From: Actinomycetes bacterium
Lineage (GTDB): Bacteria; Actinomycetota; Acidimicrobiia; Acidimicrobiales; JAJYXR01
DNA: 64,000 bases
Assembly (NCBI GenBank): GCA_021801795.1
Contig: JAJYXR010000004.1
Coordinates: 42,607-106,606 of the forward strand
Direction: 5' to 3'
This document shows, one piece after another, positions 1 to 10,605 of the stretch. A program made the position numbers and the translations under genes. The notes under the pieces were generated by a model. That model was given only the letters and a program-made list of their open reading frames with translations, ran no database searches and was not told where the DNA came from. The stretch's first letter is position 1. Each line of letters opens with the position of its first letter.

Positions 1-931
1 TCGAGACGTCTGGCACCACGAGATCGGGGTCGACCTCGAATCGCGTCCCGAGGCCATCGCAGGATGGACAGGCGCCGTAGGGAGAGTTGAAGGAAAAGCT
101 TCTCGGAGCCAGTTCCTCGAAGGACAGCCCGCATTGGGTGCAGGCCAGGTGCTCGGAGAAGGTGAGCACCTCCATGGAGTCCAGATGGACCTCGGATTCA
201 GCATCCTGGGGCAGGATCGCGATCTCGGCCAGTCCCTCGGCCAGTCTCAGTGCGGTCTCCATCGACTCGGTGAGGCGCTGGTTCAGGCCATCCCTTCTCA
301 CGAGCCTGTCGACGACTACCTGGATCGTGTGCTGCTCGTAGCGCGCCAGCTTCACCTCTTCGCGATCCGAGAGGTCGACCAGCTTGCCGTCCAGGCGGGC
401 TCGTGCATATCCCTGCCTCGCGAGGTCGTCCAGAAGCCCTTCGTAGAGTCCCTTCCTGCCTCGCACCACCGGGGCCAGCACCTCGAATCGGGTACCGTCG
501 GCCAGCTCGAGCACCCGGTCCACGATCTGCTGGGGTGTCTGACGTGCCAGGGGTTCTCCGCAGCTCGGACAGTGCTGGACTCCCACACGCGCGTAGAGAA
601 GACGGAGGTAGTCGTAGATCTCGGTGACGGTTCCCACGGTGGAGCGCGGGTTCCGGCTGGCAGACTTCTGGTCTATGGATATTGCAGGTGACAGGCCCTC
701 TATGAAGTCGACGTCGGGCTTCTCCATCTGCCCGAGGAACTGCCGTGCATATGCAGAGAGCGACTCGACATACCGCCGCTGGCCTTCCGCGTAGATGGTG
801 TCGAATGCGAGGGAGGACTTCCCGGACCCGGAGAGTCCCGTGAAGACTATGAGCCTGTCGCGCGGCAGCTCGAGGGACAGGTCGCGAAGGTTGTGCTCGC
901 GCGCCCCACGGATGACCAGCTTCTCAGCCAC
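1..931 (-). CDS. uvrA: UvrA excinuclease ATPase subunit, N-terminal part (cut by window edge)
   Basis: DNA-damage recognition ATPase of nucleotide excision repair, partner of UvrB. The minus-strand reading frame starts at a GTG (931) and reads about 310 codons without a stop to the window edge, so the C-terminal two thirds lie outside. Visible: first Walker A (GLSGSGKSS) near residue 30, the family stretch around [12 protein letters not shown], the SPAISIDQK segment, and a CxxC-x20-CxxC zinc module at the left edge with residues CTQC and CPSC, as in UvrA. The start fits the usual short N-terminus before the IRGAREHNL motif. It lies 18 bp after the uvrB stop, so the two subunits are co-transcribed. 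Confidence 0.97.
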   Translation of the reverse strand, partial: MAEKLVIRGAREHNLRDLSLELPRDRLIVFTGLSGSGKSSLAFDTIYAEGQRRYVESLSAYARQFLGQMEKPDVDFIEGLSPAISIDQKSASRNPRSTVGTVTEIYDYLRLLYARVGVQHCPSCGEPLARQTPQQIVDRVLELADGTRFEVLAPVVRGRKGLYEGLLDDLARQGYARARLDGKLVDLSDREEVKLARYEQHTIQVVVDRLVRRDGLNQRLTESMETALRLAEGLAEIAILPQDAESEVHLDSMEVLTFSEHLACTQCGLSFEELAPRSFSFNSPYGACPSCDGLGTRFEVDPDLVVPDVS

Positions 932-949
932 GGCACGAGGATACCGGCA

Positions 950-3193
950 CTACCGGCCAATCAGTCCCTGATGGGCAGACTCGGCAGAGGCCAGCAGAAG
1001 CTCTATGTCGGCGATCTCGTCACGGAGCACAGCGGCCTCCTCGAAGCGCAGCTCCTTCGCAGCGGACTCCATCTCCTGGCGCAGGCGCCTCGCCATGGCC
1101 ACCAGATCCTCGGGCGCGACATTGCCGAGATCCTCCGCTGCCAGGCCGTATGGGAACGCGTGGTCGAGGCGACCCACACCATCTCCCGCCCTTGCGTCCC
1201 TGGCGACGCCCGAGCCGCCGGCTCCCGCCCCGGCATCTCTGCCGCCGTCCCTGGCGACGCCGGAGCCGGCATGACCACTGCCACTGCCCCTGGCACTGCC
1301 ACGACCCCGGCCCCTGCCCTTACCATTGCCTGGCCGTGGCGAAACCGACGACAGGGTCATCCCCTCCAGGATGTCGGTGACTGCCTTTCGGATGGTGGTG
1401 GGATCGATGCCGTGCTGGGCGTTGTACTGCTGCTGGAGAAGCCTCCGGCGCTCGGTCTCGGATATCGCCTGGCGCATGGCTGCGGTAAGGGAGTCCGCGT
1501 AGAGGACCACCCGGCCGTCTACGTTTCGAGCTGCGCGCCCCATGGTCTGGATGAGGGCCGACGCAGAGCGAAGGAAACCCTCCTTGTCCGCATCGAGTAT
1601 GGCAACGAGGGAGACCTCGGGCAGGTCGAGGCCCTCCCGTAGCAGGTTTATGCCCACCAGCACGTCGAAAACACCGCGGCGCAGGTCGCTCAGGAGACCG
1701 ATCCTCTCGATGGTGTCGATGTCGGAGTGGAGGTAGCGAACCCGCACCCCCCTGTCGAGCAGGTAGTCAGCCAGCTCCTCGGCCATTCGCTTGGTCAGGG
1801 TGGTGACGAGCACTCTGCCTCCGGACCCCACAGCCTCGTGGATGCGCTCTATCAGGTCGTCTATCTGCCCTGCAGTAGGCCGGAGCACGATCTCGGGATC
1901 CACGAGACCGGTGGGCCTGATGACCTGCTCCACGACCCTGCTGGACACCTCCAGCTCGTAGGCGCCCGGTGTGGCAGAGAGGAAGACGACCTGACCGAGG
2001 CGCTCGGTCAACTCCTCGAACCTGAGGGGGCGGTTGTCCAGGGCGGAGGGCAGGCGGAACCCATGCTCTACGAGGGTCGCCTTCCTCGAGCGGTCTCCCT
2101 CGTACTGCCCGTGGAGCTGCGGAACCGCCACATGGCTCTCGTCGATCACGGTGAGGAAACCCTCTGGGAAGTAGTCGAGCAGCGTGAAGGGAGGATCTCC
2201 GGCCTGGCGCCCGTCCAGGTGGCGGCTGTAGTTCTCGATCCCGCTGCATACCCCGACCTCCGCCAGCATCTCCAGGTCGTGCTCGGTTCTGAGCCTGAGG
2301 CGCTGGGACTCCAGGAGCTTGCCCTCGCTCTGGAACACGGCCAACCGCTCGCCGAGCTCCTTCTCGATGGAGCCGATCGCGCGCCTCAGCGTCTCCTCGC
2401 CTGCTACGTAGTGGCTGGCGGGCAGCACCACCAGATCAGGAAGGTCCTCGCCCAGCTCACCAGTCAAGGGATCGTAGGGTCGGATGCGTTCCACCACGTC
2501 GCCGAACATCTCCACCCGTACGGCGTGATCCTCGTATGCGGGGTGGAGCTCGATGGTGTCACCCCGGACGCGGAAGTGGCCACGGCTCAGCACCAGGTCG
2601 TTCCGGTCATAATGCAGTGCCACCAGCCGCCGGAGGAGGGAGCGCTGGTCCATCTCGTCTCCGGGCCGCAGCGCGACCATGCGGCTCGCGTACCCCTCCG
2701 GTGAGCCGAGACCGTAGATGCAGGACACGGAGGCGACCACGACGACGTCGTTCCTGAGCAGCAACCCCGACGTAGCCGAATGGCGCAGCCTGTCGATGTC
2801 GTCGTTTATCGCGGAGTCCTTCTCTATGTAGACGTCGGAAGCCGGCAGGTAAGCCTCCGGCTGGTAGTAGTCGTAGTAGGAGACGAAGAACTCCACCCGG
2901 TTCTTCGGCAGTAGCTCCCGTAGCTCTGAGGCCAGCTGGGCTGCGAGGGACTTGTTCGGCTCGATTATGAGGGTGGGCCGTTGCACGGCCTCGATCACCC
3001 ACGCCATGGTGGCCGTCTTGCCGCTCCCGGTCACCCCGAGGAGGGTCTGCCAGCGCTCGCCGGCCGCTATACCCTCGGCGAGTGAGGCGATCGCCTGGGG
3101 CTGGTCCCCCGCAGGCCGGAGCGGCGAGATCACCTCGAAGCGCCGCTCCGAGGGTCCTGCAGGTCTCACACTCAGCCGATCGGCCTTCACCAC
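950..3193 (-). CDS. uvrB: UvrB excinuclease, with long Gly/Arg-rich linker
   Basis: Helicase-like damage verification subunit of the UvrABC system. The 747-residue protein has Walker A GVTGSGKT at 53-60, the beta-hairpin region rich in tyrosines ([12 protein letters not shown]) around 105-120, the superfamily 2 helicase core, and a C-terminal UVR motif (about 695-730) that binds UvrC or UvrA. UvrB is usually 660-720 residues. Here roughly residues 619-675, between the helicase core and the UVR motif, are a low-complexity Gly/Arg/Ser/Ala segment with a repeated GSGVARD element. GTG start with GAGGGG upstream. Lies 40 bp downstream of coaE on the same strand, as in other actinobacteria. Confidence 0.97.
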   Translation of the reverse strand: MVKADRLSVRPAGPSERRFEVISPLRPAGDQPQAIASLAEGIAAGERWQTLLGVTGSGKTATMAWVIEAVQRPTLIIEPNKSLAAQLASELRELLPKNRVEFFVSYYDYYQPEAYLPASDVYIEKDSAINDDIDRLRHSATSGLLLRNDVVVVASVSCIYGLGSPEGYASRMVALRPGDEMDQRSLLRRLVALHYDRNDLVLSRGHFRVRGDTIELHPAYEDHAVRVEMFGDVVERIRPYDPLTGELGEDLPDLVVLPASHYVAGEETLRRAIGSIEKELGERLAVFQSEGKLLESQRLRLRTEHDLEMLAEVGVCSGIENYSRHLDGRQAGDPPFTLLDYFPEGFLTVIDESHVAVPQLHGQYEGDRSRKATLVEHGFRLPSALDNRPLRFEELTERLGQVVFLSATPGAYELEVSSRVVEQVIRPTGLVDPEIVLRPTAGQIDDLIERIHEAVGSGGRVLVTTLTKRMAEELADYLLDRGVRVRYLHSDIDTIERIGLLSDLRRGVFDVLVGINLLREGLDLPEVSLVAILDADKEGFLRSASALIQTMGRAARNVDGRVVLYADSLTAAMRQAISETERRRLLQQQYNAQHGIDPTTIRKAVTDILEGMTLSSVSPRPGNGKGRGRGRGSARGSGSGHAGSGVARDGGRDAGAGAGGSGVARDARAGDGVGRLDHAFPYGLAAEDLGNVAPEDLVAMARRLRQEMESAAKELRFEEAAVLRDEIADIELLLASAESAHQGLIGR

Positions 3194-3233
3194 CCCTCAC
3201 ATGGTACCGGTTCGCAGGCCGACGCCTGGCAGG

Positions 3234-3827
3234 CTAAGGCTGCAGGTAGGTCCAGAGACGGTCCACCTGGGGTTCGAGCGCGTCGAGGGGACCGGAGTTG
3301 TCGACCACGAAGTCTGCACCAGCCAGGCGCTCGGCCCGGCTGGGCTGTGCGGAGATGCGACGGGCCGCGTCGAGCCGGTCCATGGACCGGTAGCGCACCA
3401 GCCGATCGAGCGCCAGCGCCGGGTCGCAGTCCACCACCACCACCGAATCGAGACCGAAGGCGTCACGATGCAGTGGTCTGAGCAGCGGCACGTCCAGGAT
3501 CACCAGGGACGCCCTGGATCGCTCTGCCTCCAGTCGCCGGAGCATCTCGGCACCGATGGCAGGATGGGTGATGGCGTTCAGGTCGGCCAGCGCCCCGGGG
3601 TCCGCGAAGACGATCCCGGCCAGCACCGCCCGGTCCACCTGGCCCTCCCGGTCCAGGATGACGGGGCCGAAACGCTCCACGAGGGGCCCGTAGGCCTCTG
3701 CGCCAGGAGCCACCACCTCGCGTGCGATCTGGTCGGCATCTATGAGAACGGCACCGCGCTCCACCAGCAGGGACGCGACAGTCGACTTGCCCGAGCCGAT
3801 GCCGCCGGTGAGACCCGACGTCTTCAT
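3234..3827 (-). CDS. coaE: Dephospho-CoA kinase
   Basis: Catalyses the last step of coenzyme A synthesis, phosphorylating dephospho-CoA with ATP in the cytoplasm. The 197-residue length is typical for the single-domain bacterial enzyme. Visible: P-loop GGIGSGKST at residues 8-16, the IDAD motif near 30, a conserved THP segment and the lid-type arginines around YRSMDR. The ATG start overlaps the stop of the upstream methyltransferase by 4 bp (ATGA), which suggests translational coupling. In actinobacteria coaE typically sits between rpsA and uvrB; here uvrB is downstream, but rpsA is 20 kb away. Confidence 0.97.
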   Translation of the reverse strand: MKTSGLTGGIGSGKSTVASLLVERGAVLIDADQIAREVVAPGAEAYGPLVERFGPVILDREGQVDRAVLAGIVFADPGALADLNAITHPAIGAEMLRRLEAERSRASLVILDVPLLRPLHRDAFGLDSVVVVDCDPALALDRLVRYRSMDRLDAARRISAQPSRAERLAGADFVVDNSGPLDALEPQVDRLWTYLQP

Positions 3828-4585
3828 CTACTCATGGCGTGACGGGCCAGCGCGAAGAGCACGAGGGTGGTGGTGTCGATGTCCTCGGTGACGAAGAAGT
3901 CGTCTGCTGTGATGCCGGTGAGGCCACCCGTGTCCGAGCGGGCGATGAGGCCGTATGCCACCGGCAGGATGCGGGTGTAGGCACCCACGTACCACGAACG
4001 GGGGATCCGGTGCCTGAGGTGGAAGACGTCGAGCGCGAGAAGCCTTGCGGCGCGCTCGCGCCTCGACCGGAAGTCGTCCTTCACCCTTGCGACGGCATCG
4101 ATGCCCAGGATGGTGACGTCGCCGAAGTGACGACCCAGAACGTCGCGCAGGTGGTCGGGCTCGAAGGGGTGGACGTGGAAGGGGTTCTCGAAGTCCGCGG
4201 GCGCGTTCGGGGTGATGAAGAAGGCGGTGCCGTCAGAGCGCAGCACGCGCGCCACCTCGGATACGTGCGGGGCGGGATCCACGAAATGCTCGATCAGGTG
4301 GGACGAGCAGACCCAGTCCACGCTCTGATCCGCCATGCCGAGCGCACCTGCGTCCATCTGGGCGACGAGCAGCTCCTCTGGACTCCAGCGGGAGGAGGCT
4401 TCCTGGAGGGCCGCCGCGCTGTAGTCCACACCGAAGACCCGGCGCCCCTCTCCCCCGAAGCCGACCGACTCGAACCCCTGGCCACAGCCAATGTCCAGTA
4501 CCCTGCCGGGACCGAGCCGTTCCAGCACCGCCCGGTATCCAGCTCCGTGCAGGGCCAGGAGCGAGTCCGGGGTCACGCCCTGCAT
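3824..4585 (-). CDS. Class I SAM-dependent methyltransferase
   Basis: Rossmann-fold methyltransferase of unknown substrate. The 253-residue protein shows SAM motif I VLDIGCGQG at 29-37, an acidic strand-2 residue in VFGVDYS, and a motif II/III region with CSSHLIEHF, typical of the methyltransferase 11 type family. The ATG at 4585 is chosen because GGAGAG precedes it by five bases; the open frame continues upstream to 5173 but there overlaps the convincing AftD-like gene on the other strand. It is the first gene of a run with coaE, uvrB and uvrA (4-bp overlap with coaE). Substrate could be a quinone, lipid or small metabolite; nothing here decides. Confidence 0.85.
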   Translation of the reverse strand: MQGVTPDSLLALHGAGYRAVLERLGPGRVLDIGCGQGFESVGFGGEGRRVFGVDYSAAALQEASSRWSPEELLVAQMDAGALGMADQSVDWVCSSHLIEHFVDPAPHVSEVARVLRSDGTAFFITPNAPADFENPFHVHPFEPDHLRDVLGRHFGDVTILGIDAVARVKDDFRSRRERAARLLALDVFHLRHRIPRSWYVGAYTRILPVAYGLIARSDTGGLTGITADDFFVTEDIDTTTLVLFALARHAMSR

Positions 4586-4795
4586 GGGTCGCTCTCCGGT
4601 CAGTCTGGCCACTGGGCGCTCCTGTCGGGCGTGGGCAGGAGGCCGGGACGTGGCTCGGCATGTTGGAGCCAATGGATAAATCGCGGGGATTGCCGGACGC
4701 GTCGTGTCATCTGTGGCATGCGCCCCTACACTATCGCCGGGCGCTAGCTGCCGATCCGCCCTACATGCGACCCCGATGCCCGAAGGGATGACCCC
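4586..4795. promoter_or_regulatory. Divergent intergenic region between methyltransferase and aftD-like gene
   Basis: A 210-bp gap between two divergent genes must carry promoters for both. On the plus strand TACACT at 4727-4732 resembles a -10 box, with TGTCAT at 4705-4710 as a weak -35 sixteen bases upstream. An SD-like AAGGGA at 4784-4789 lies about six bases before the TTG at 4796 and supports that start. I see no clear operator or riboswitch. Confidence 0.3.
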
Positions 4796-7700
4796 TTGAG
4801 CCTGACCGGCACGCCGAGCCGATCTTCCGCGCGTAACCCAGGGCCGTCGCGCCCGAGAGGCATCCGCAGCGCCGTGCGCGCAGCGCTCGGGGCCATGGGC
4901 CGGATCTCGCTGCCTCCCGCCGGATCCACCGGGGCACGCCGCGTAGTGAGCTGGGCCGAGCACCTCGCCCTGGCCATCGTGGCCCTCGTGCCCCAGCTCC
5001 TGTCCCAGCCAGGGGTGGTGGAGTCGGACACGAAGAGCTACCTCTACATAGACCCTGGACGGTTCACCCACCAGTCCATGTGGATGTGGGATCCCGGCGT
5101 CGCCCTCGGCACCGTCACCCACGAGCAGATCGGATACCTGCTCCCCATGGGACCCTACTACTGGCTGGTGCACCTGCTGGGCGCGCCGCTCTGGATCGCC
5201 CAGCGCGTCTGGGTGGCAGCCATCCTCTACTTCGCCGCGGCGGGCGTGCTCTTCCTCGCCCGAACCCTGCGGCTGAACGGGCCCGGCCGCTTCGTCGCTG
5301 CATTCGCGTTCATGATCTCGCCCTACTTCCTGCAGTACGTGGGCCGGATGTCGGTGGTCCTCCTGCCTTGGGCCGGGCTGCCCTGGATGATCGCGCTGAT
5401 AGCCCGGGCACTGGACAGGAAGGGATGGCGCGATCCAGCGCTGTTCGCCATCGTCACCGCTGTCGTCGGCGGCATAAACGCGAGCTCCCTCCTATACGTC
5501 GGCCTCGCCCCTGCCCTGTGGCTTCCCTACTCGGTCCTCGTGTCCAAGGAACATACCTGGCGCGAGGCATGGCAGGTCTTCTGGAAGGTAGCCGTGCTCA
5601 CCACCCTCGTCTCACTGTGGTGGGCGGCAGGGCTCCAGATAGAGGCAGCATACGGCGTCGACATACTGAAGTACACCGAGACGGTACCGGCGGTCAGCGA
5701 GACCTCCTCTGCGGCCGAGGTGCTGAGGGGACTCGGCTACTGGTACTTCTACGGGGGCGGGCGCCTGGGGCCCTGGGTGGCCACCAGCGTGCAGTTCACC
5801 CAGGAGCTCTGGCTGATAGCCACCAGCTTCGCCGTACCCGCGCTCGCCTTCGTCGCCGCCGCAGTGACCCGGTGGAAGCACCGTTCCTATTTCATCCTCG
5901 TGATCGTGGTCGGCATGGTCTTCGCTGTAGGTGCGAACCCCTTCACGGATCCCTCCTGGGTCGGTCACCTGCTGGAGGTCTTCATGACGAAGACCACCGC
6001 AGGCCTCGCGCTGCGCTCCACGGACAGGGCCTCGCCGCTCGTCCTCCTCGGTACCGCCATGCTGCTCGGTGCAGGGGTCACTGCCCTGGCCAGGCGCAGG
6101 CGATTCGCGGGGATCATCACCGCGGTCGCCGTGCTGGGCCTGATCGCGGCCGCGGATCCGCCGGTCTGGAACGGCTCCACCGTGGCCGACCACTTCACCC
6201 AGCCCTCACCCCTGCCTACCTACGAGTACGCAGCAGCCAAGGCCCTGGATGCAGGCAATCCGACCACCAGGGTGTTCGCGATACCCGGCCAGGACTTCGC
6301 GGCATACCGCTTTGGCGACACCATCGACCCGATCTACCCAGGACTGCTCACGCGTCCCTTCGTAACCCGGGAACAGCAGATCATGGGATCCCTGCCCACC
6401 CAGGACGTTCTCTACGCCATTGACGAGCCGATACAGGAGAACACCTGGGACTTCCGGGCCCTGCCGGGGATGCTGAGGCTGGTGAGCGCAGGTGCGCTGC
6501 TGGTCCAGAACAACCTGGCCTTCGAGCGCTACGGCCAGCCGAACCCCCGTACCCTGGAGGAGGCCCTCACGCCCCTGCCGAGCGGTCTCGGTAAGCCGGT
6601 GGGCTATGGCTCGCCGCGCCCGAATGTAAGCCTCATCCCGAACGTCGACGAGCAGTACCTGACCATGCCCGCGGATCTCCCCTGGCCGGCCCCGCTGCAG
6701 GTCATACCGGTCGAGAACACCCGGCCGGTGGTCCGCGCCGAGTCCCCCGCTGGAGCCCTGGTGGTGGACGGGAACGCCCAGGGGATAGCCGAGGCGTCGG
6801 CCGAGGGGCTCCTCCACGACAACCCCACCATCCTCTACGCGGCCACACTCGACAGCCATCCGAAGCTGCTTGCCCAGACCATGAGCGATGGCGCCTCCAT
6901 AGTCCTCACCGACACGAACGCGAAGCAGGGATTCAGATGGAACACCGTCTCCGCCAACGCGGGGTACACGGAGACTGCCTCACAGAAGCGGCTCGGCTAC
7001 GACCCTACGAACGCCCCGCTCAACATCTTCCCAGGCGCTCCAGCCGATGCGCAGACCACCGCCGTCTATGACGGAATCCGGAACGTCATTGCCTCGTCGT
7101 ATGGCAACCCGATCACCTATACACCAGAGGACCAGCCCTTCAAGGCCATCGACGGGGACCTGAACACCGCCTGGACCACGAGCGCCTTCGGCTATCCAGT
7201 CGGCCAGTGGTGGCAGGTGACTTTCGACTCGCCGGTGACCACGAACCACGTGAACCTGGTCCAGCCACTTCACGGCAGCCCTGACAGGTGGATCACGAGG
7301 GTTACCCTGACATTCGACGGGCACCATGGCACGAAGGTGGACCTCGGCCCCTCGTCACGCACCGCCGCCGGCCAGACGGTCTACTTCCCCACCCACACCT
7401 TCTCCACGATGCGGATAACCATCGACTCGGTGAGCCAGAGCCAGCTCCACGCCTCAGGAGGGCTGTCCGCAGTCGGCTTCGCAGAGGTAAGGGTGGACTC
7501 GATCGTAGCCACCAAGTCACTCCAGATGCCCTCGGACCTCCTGAAGGCCCTGGGGGCCTCGTCTCTTCAGCACAGGCTCACCCTGATCATGACCAGGCGC
7601 CGGGTGGCCCCCTTCCCGCCCCGGACGGATCCAGAGCGGGTGCTGAGCCGGAGCTTCTGGCTGCCCACCGCCCGCACCTTCACCATCAGCGGAACCGCGC

Positions 7701-9475
7701 GCGTGAGTGCTCTCATACCGGACAACATGATCGACTCCCTGATGGGAAGGCCTGGATCGAATGGATCGGGGATAGTCGCCTACTCCCGGGGCAGGCTGCC
7801 CGGTGACCTCCACGACACCGCATCCGCTGCCCTGGGAACAGACCCCTCCGCCATGTGGTCGCCAGGATACGGTGCCTCCCACCAGATCGGGGACTGGATA
7901 CAGGTGGATCTGCCGAGGCAGATCACCTTCGACCACATGAACCTGAGCATCGTGGCCGACGGATACCACTCGGTCCCCACGCGGCTGAGCATCGAGGCTG
8001 GTGGCCGCACCGAGAGCGTCCCGCTGCCTCCGATCGCCGATGCCCGCCAGCGCGATGCCACGGTCCCGGTGCCCATCTCCTTCCCGGCGCTCACCGGCAG
8101 CAGTATCCGGATCACCGTCACCGGTGTGCGCGACGAGCACACCCAGGACTACTACTCGAGCTCACCGATAACGATGCCCCTCGGGATAGCGAAGCTCGGT
8201 ATACCTGGGGTGCAGGTCCCCCCCGATCCCACCTATCTGCCCGGCACCTGCACCCCCGACCTGCTCACCATCGACGGCAAGCCGGTATGGCTGAGGGTCA
8301 CCGGCACCACCGCTGCTGCACTGGACAACCGAGGACTGCGCATAGTGCCCTGCGGTCCTGACGCGAACGGCATAACCCTCAGCGCTGGTAACAACGTCGT
8401 CCAGAGCTTCGACGGCCACGACACGGGATTCAACATCGACCGGCTGGTACTCGACTCTGCTCCCGGCGGTGGACCGGAGAACGAGGCCGGCTACGGCCGG
8501 CTGGCGCCCGTGGCGTCCGGGGCGGCACCGACCCTGCGGGTCCTCGGCTCATCGCCCACCTCGTACCGCCTGGAGGTGAGCTCCGCCAGCCAACCCTTCT
8601 GGCTGGTCCTCGGGGAGAGCATCTCGAAAGGCTGGACCGCTACCGTCCAGGGGGGTCCCTCACTCGGTGCGCCGACCCTGATAGACGGGTTCGGGAATGG
8701 TTGGATGGTCAGTCCCCGCTCGCTATCAGGTGCCTCGAAGGGCACCATGGTCATCGACCTCACCTGGACGCCCCAGACCCGGGTCTGGTGGGCATTGGTC
8801 ATATCGGCCGGCGCACTTCTCGCGTGCCTGGCGATCCTCGCCTGGCCACGCACCAGAGAGCTCGTGACGGGCCCCCTACGGCGCCTCCGTGCACGTATCC
8901 CTACGAAGTCACCAGTGACCCGGGCGGCAGTCCTCACAGGCACGAGGGGGCGACCTGGCGACTCGTCAACCAGGCCCGTGGTAGAGGGCACGGACCCACC
9001 GGCCGGGCTGTCGCGTCCAGGCCTGCAGATCTGGCGAGGAGCGGCGTACTCTCGCCTTCTGGCACTCGATGACGAAGAGCCGCTTCTCGTGTCGCCATTC
9101 GGCTACGGCGGTCGGAGGCCACCTGCGTGGCGCATCGTGATCACTGCCCTGGCGACAGGGCTACTCGCAGCCGCCCTCACCACCCCGCTCACTGGCCTGG
9201 CCCTGGCCATGGCCACGGGGACTGCCCTGGCGCTCTCCGAGGGCCGCACGATCCTCACCATCGGATCGGTAGCCCTCGTCGCGGGGGCCGGAGCCTATGT
9301 GGTGGCCCACCAGGCAGCCGACCGGATCCCAGAAGGAGCCATCTGGGTTCCGCAGTTCTCCCTGGCGGCAACCATGGTCTGGATGGCAGTGGTATTCCTC
9401 GCCGCAGACGGCGTCATCGAGGCAGCCAGGCGCATCCGCAGGAGAGGCAGAGCGAGCCTAGGTGGTCAGCGGTAA
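4796..9475 (+). CDS. aftD: AftD-like alpha-(1->3)-arabinofuranosyltransferase (DUF3367 family), membrane GT-C
   Basis: Very large GT-C membrane enzyme (1559 residues) resembling mycobacterial AftD (about 1400 residues), which adds arabinofuranose from a polyprenyl-phosphate donor to cell-wall arabinans outside the membrane. Residues about 55-470 form an N-terminal multi-span region with acidic loop residues after the first membrane segment (ESDTKSY). Two stretches, about 760-880 and 980-1110, look like discoidin or carbohydrate-binding domains (AIDGDLNTAW and QIGDWIQVDL). Membrane helices recur near 1325 and at 1460-1540. TTG start is supported by AAGGGA upstream. Family assignment is fairly secure; the sugar and acceptor are inference, since this organism need not make arabinogalactan. 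Overlaps the convergent GT4 gene by 10 bp. Confidence 0.85.
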   Translation: MSLTGTPSRSSARNPGPSRPRGIRSAVRAALGAMGRISLPPAGSTGARRVVSWAEHLALAIVALVPQLLSQPGVVESDTKSYLYIDPGRFTHQSMWMWDPGVALGTVTHEQIGYLLPMGPYYWLVHLLGAPLWIAQRVWVAAILYFAAAGVLFLARTLRLNGPGRFVAAFAFMISPYFLQYVGRMSVVLLPWAGLPWMIALIARALDRKGWRDPALFAIVTAVVGGINASSLLYVGLAPALWLPYSVLVSKEHTWREAWQVFWKVAVLTTLVSLWWAAGLQIEAAYGVDILKYTETVPAVSETSSAAEVLRGLGYWYFYGGGRLGPWVATSVQFTQELWLIATSFAVPALAFVAAAVTRWKHRSYFILVIVVGMVFAVGANPFTDPSWVGHLLEVFMTKTTAGLALRSTDRASPLVLLGTAMLLGAGVTALARRRRFAGIITAVAVLGLIAAADPPVWNGSTVADHFTQPSPLPTYEYAAAKALDAGNPTTRVFAIPGQDFAAYRFGDTIDPIYPGLLTRPFVTREQQIMGSLPTQDVLYAIDEPIQENTWDFRALPGMLRLVSAGALLVQNNLAFERYGQPNPRTLEEALTPLPSGLGKPVGYGSPRPNVSLIPNVDEQYLTMPADLPWPAPLQVIPVENTRPVVRAESPAGALVVDGNAQGIAEASAEGLLHDNPTILYAATLDSHPKLLAQTMSDGASIVLTDTNAKQGFRWNTVSANAGYTETASQKRLGYDPTNAPLNIFPGAPADAQTTAVYDGIRNVIASSYGNPITYTPEDQPFKAIDGDLNTAWTTSAFGYPVGQWWQVTFDSPVTTNHVNLVQPLHGSPDRWITRVTLTFDGHHGTKVDLGPSSRTAAGQTVYFPTHTFSTMRITIDSVSQSQLHASGGLSAVGFAEVRVDSIVATKSLQMPSDLLKALGASSLQHRLTLIMTRRRVAPFPPRTDPERVLSRSFWLPTARTFTISGTARVSALIPDNMIDSLMGRPGSNGSGIVAYSRGRLPGDLHDTASAALGTDPSAMWSPGYGASHQIGDWIQVDLPRQITFDHMNLSIVADGYHSVPTRLSIEAGGRTESVPLPPIADARQRDATVPVPISFPALTGSSIRITVTGVRDEHTQDYYSSSPITMPLGIAKLGIPGVQVPPDPTYLPGTCTPDLLTIDGKPVWLRVTGTTAAALDNRGLRIVPCGPDANGITLSAGNNVVQSFDGHDTGFNIDRLVLDSAPGGGPENEAGYGRLAPVASGAAPTLRVLGSSPTSYRLEVSSASQPFWLVLGESISKGWTATVQGGPSLGAPTLIDGFGNGWMVSPRSLSGASKGTMVIDLTWTPQTRVWWALVISAGALLACLAILAWPRTRELVTGPLRRLRARIPTKSPVTRAAVLTGTRGRPGDSSTRPVVEGTDPPAGLSRPGLQIWRGAAYSRLLALDDEEPLLVSPFGYGGRRPPAWRIVITALATGLLAAALTTPLTGLALAMATGTALALSEGRTILTIGSVALVAGAGAYVVAHQAADRIPEGAIWVPQFSLAATMVWMAVVFLAADGVIEAARRIRRRGRASLGGQR

Positions 9476-10605
9476 CCTCTGGCCCGGCGGGCCCGGGCGA
9501 CGCCCACCAGGGCTGAGAGGGTTCCCGCAGCAGCAGCCTCCCAGGTGAAGCAGTTCGCGTGCGCGAGGGCAGCCGCACCTAGCCTCGAACGCAGGGCCGG
9601 GTCGGCAATCAGCATGTCCAGTGCCCCGGTAAGCTCTGCTGGACTCCTCACGAGGAATCCCGTATGTCCCGACAGGACCGCATCGCGGTGCCCGGCTATG
9701 TCGGTGACGACGGCCGGAGTACCGCAGGCACCGGCCTCGGTTATGGTCATTCCCCACCCCTCCCTCAGCGACGCGCTGGCCAGCACCCAGGACCGGCGGT
9801 AGGCAGCACGCAGCGCCTCGTCCCCGAGCCGGCCAGGCAGGCTGACCCAGTCACCGGCCCCTCTGGAGCGGATCAGCGCCTCGAGGGAGGGACGTTCGTA
9901 GCCCTCGCCGATGATGGTGAGGGTCAGCTCGGGGTAACGCTCACGCAGCGGCATCACTGCCTCGAGCAGCATGTCGAACCGCTTCACCGGCACCAACCTC
10001 CCCACCGCGAGGACCGATGGGTGAGCAGTTCTCTCGACCCCCGGGCTGAAGCCTTCCTCCACACCAGGGGGCACCACGGTGATCTGGGAGAAGGGGATGC
10101 CGAGCAGGGCAGCTATCTCGGCCCTCGAGGACCTGGACAGGGTGACGATACGGCTCCTCCTGTAGAGGAGGGGCGCCACCCGGCACTCGAAGGTCTCCCC
10201 CGCTGCAGCCAGGGCTCTCGGAAGGACCATCCGCCACATCTCGGCGTGCACGTGGTGGAGGAAGACGACCCTGGGGCAACGGGACCACACCGGGGAGAGG
10301 AAGGGCATGCCGTTCCAGATCTCCACCAGGGCATCGGGGCGCCCATCTCCTCCGAGGAGAGTGCTCATCGCGCTGCGAGGGAAGACGCTGTAGCGGCCAC
10401 CTCTGCGGACCACCCGGTAACCGTCCCTGGCCGTGCTCGTGGGCCGGGGTCCCACCTGAGAGGTGCGCAGCTCGACGTCGATGCCGTGCTTGGCCCACAG
10501 GGAGGCTATGCGGTGCGCGTGCAGCTCCGAACCACCGGCCTCGGGGTCCTCGATGTCCCGCCAGGCGAGCATACGCACGCGACCCAGCCCGAGGTCAGAT
10601 GCCAT
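9466..10605 (-). CDS. GT4-family glycosyltransferase
   Basis: Cytoplasmic GT-B retaining glycosyltransferase that moves a sugar from a nucleotide donor to a lipid or glycan acceptor. The 379-residue version starts at ATG 10605, just before the N-terminal motif WRDIEDPEAGGSE typical of the family; the donor-site ExxxxxxxE pattern EGWGMTITE lies near 280-288. The frame stays open upstream to 10824, adding 73 residues of atypical composition, so a longer start is possible. It is the last gene of the minus-strand polysaccharide run and overlaps the end of the convergent aftD-like gene by 10 bp. Donor sugar cannot be read from the sequence. Confidence 0.88.
   Translation of the reverse strand: MASDLGLGRVRMLAWRDIEDPEAGGSELHAHRIASLWAKHGIDVELRTSQVGPRPTSTARDGYRVVRRGGRYSVFPRSAMSTLLGGDGRPDALVEIWNGMPFLSPVWSRCPRVVFLHHVHAEMWRMVLPRALAAAGETFECRVAPLLYRRSRIVTLSRSSRAEIAALLGIPFSQITVVPPGVEEGFSPGVERTAHPSVLAVGRLVPVKRFDMLLEAVMPLRERYPELTLTIIGEGYERPSLEALIRSRGAGDWVSLPGRLGDEALRAAYRRSWVLASASLREGWGMTITEAGACGTPAVVTDIAGHRDAVLSGHTGFLVRSPAELTGALDMLIADPALRSRLGAAALAHANCFTWEAAAAGTLSALVGVARARRARGYR

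Noticed and set aside
1727..2704. Plus-strand ORF of 325 residues
   Set aside because: Antisense to uvrB, low-complexity, no recognisable motif.
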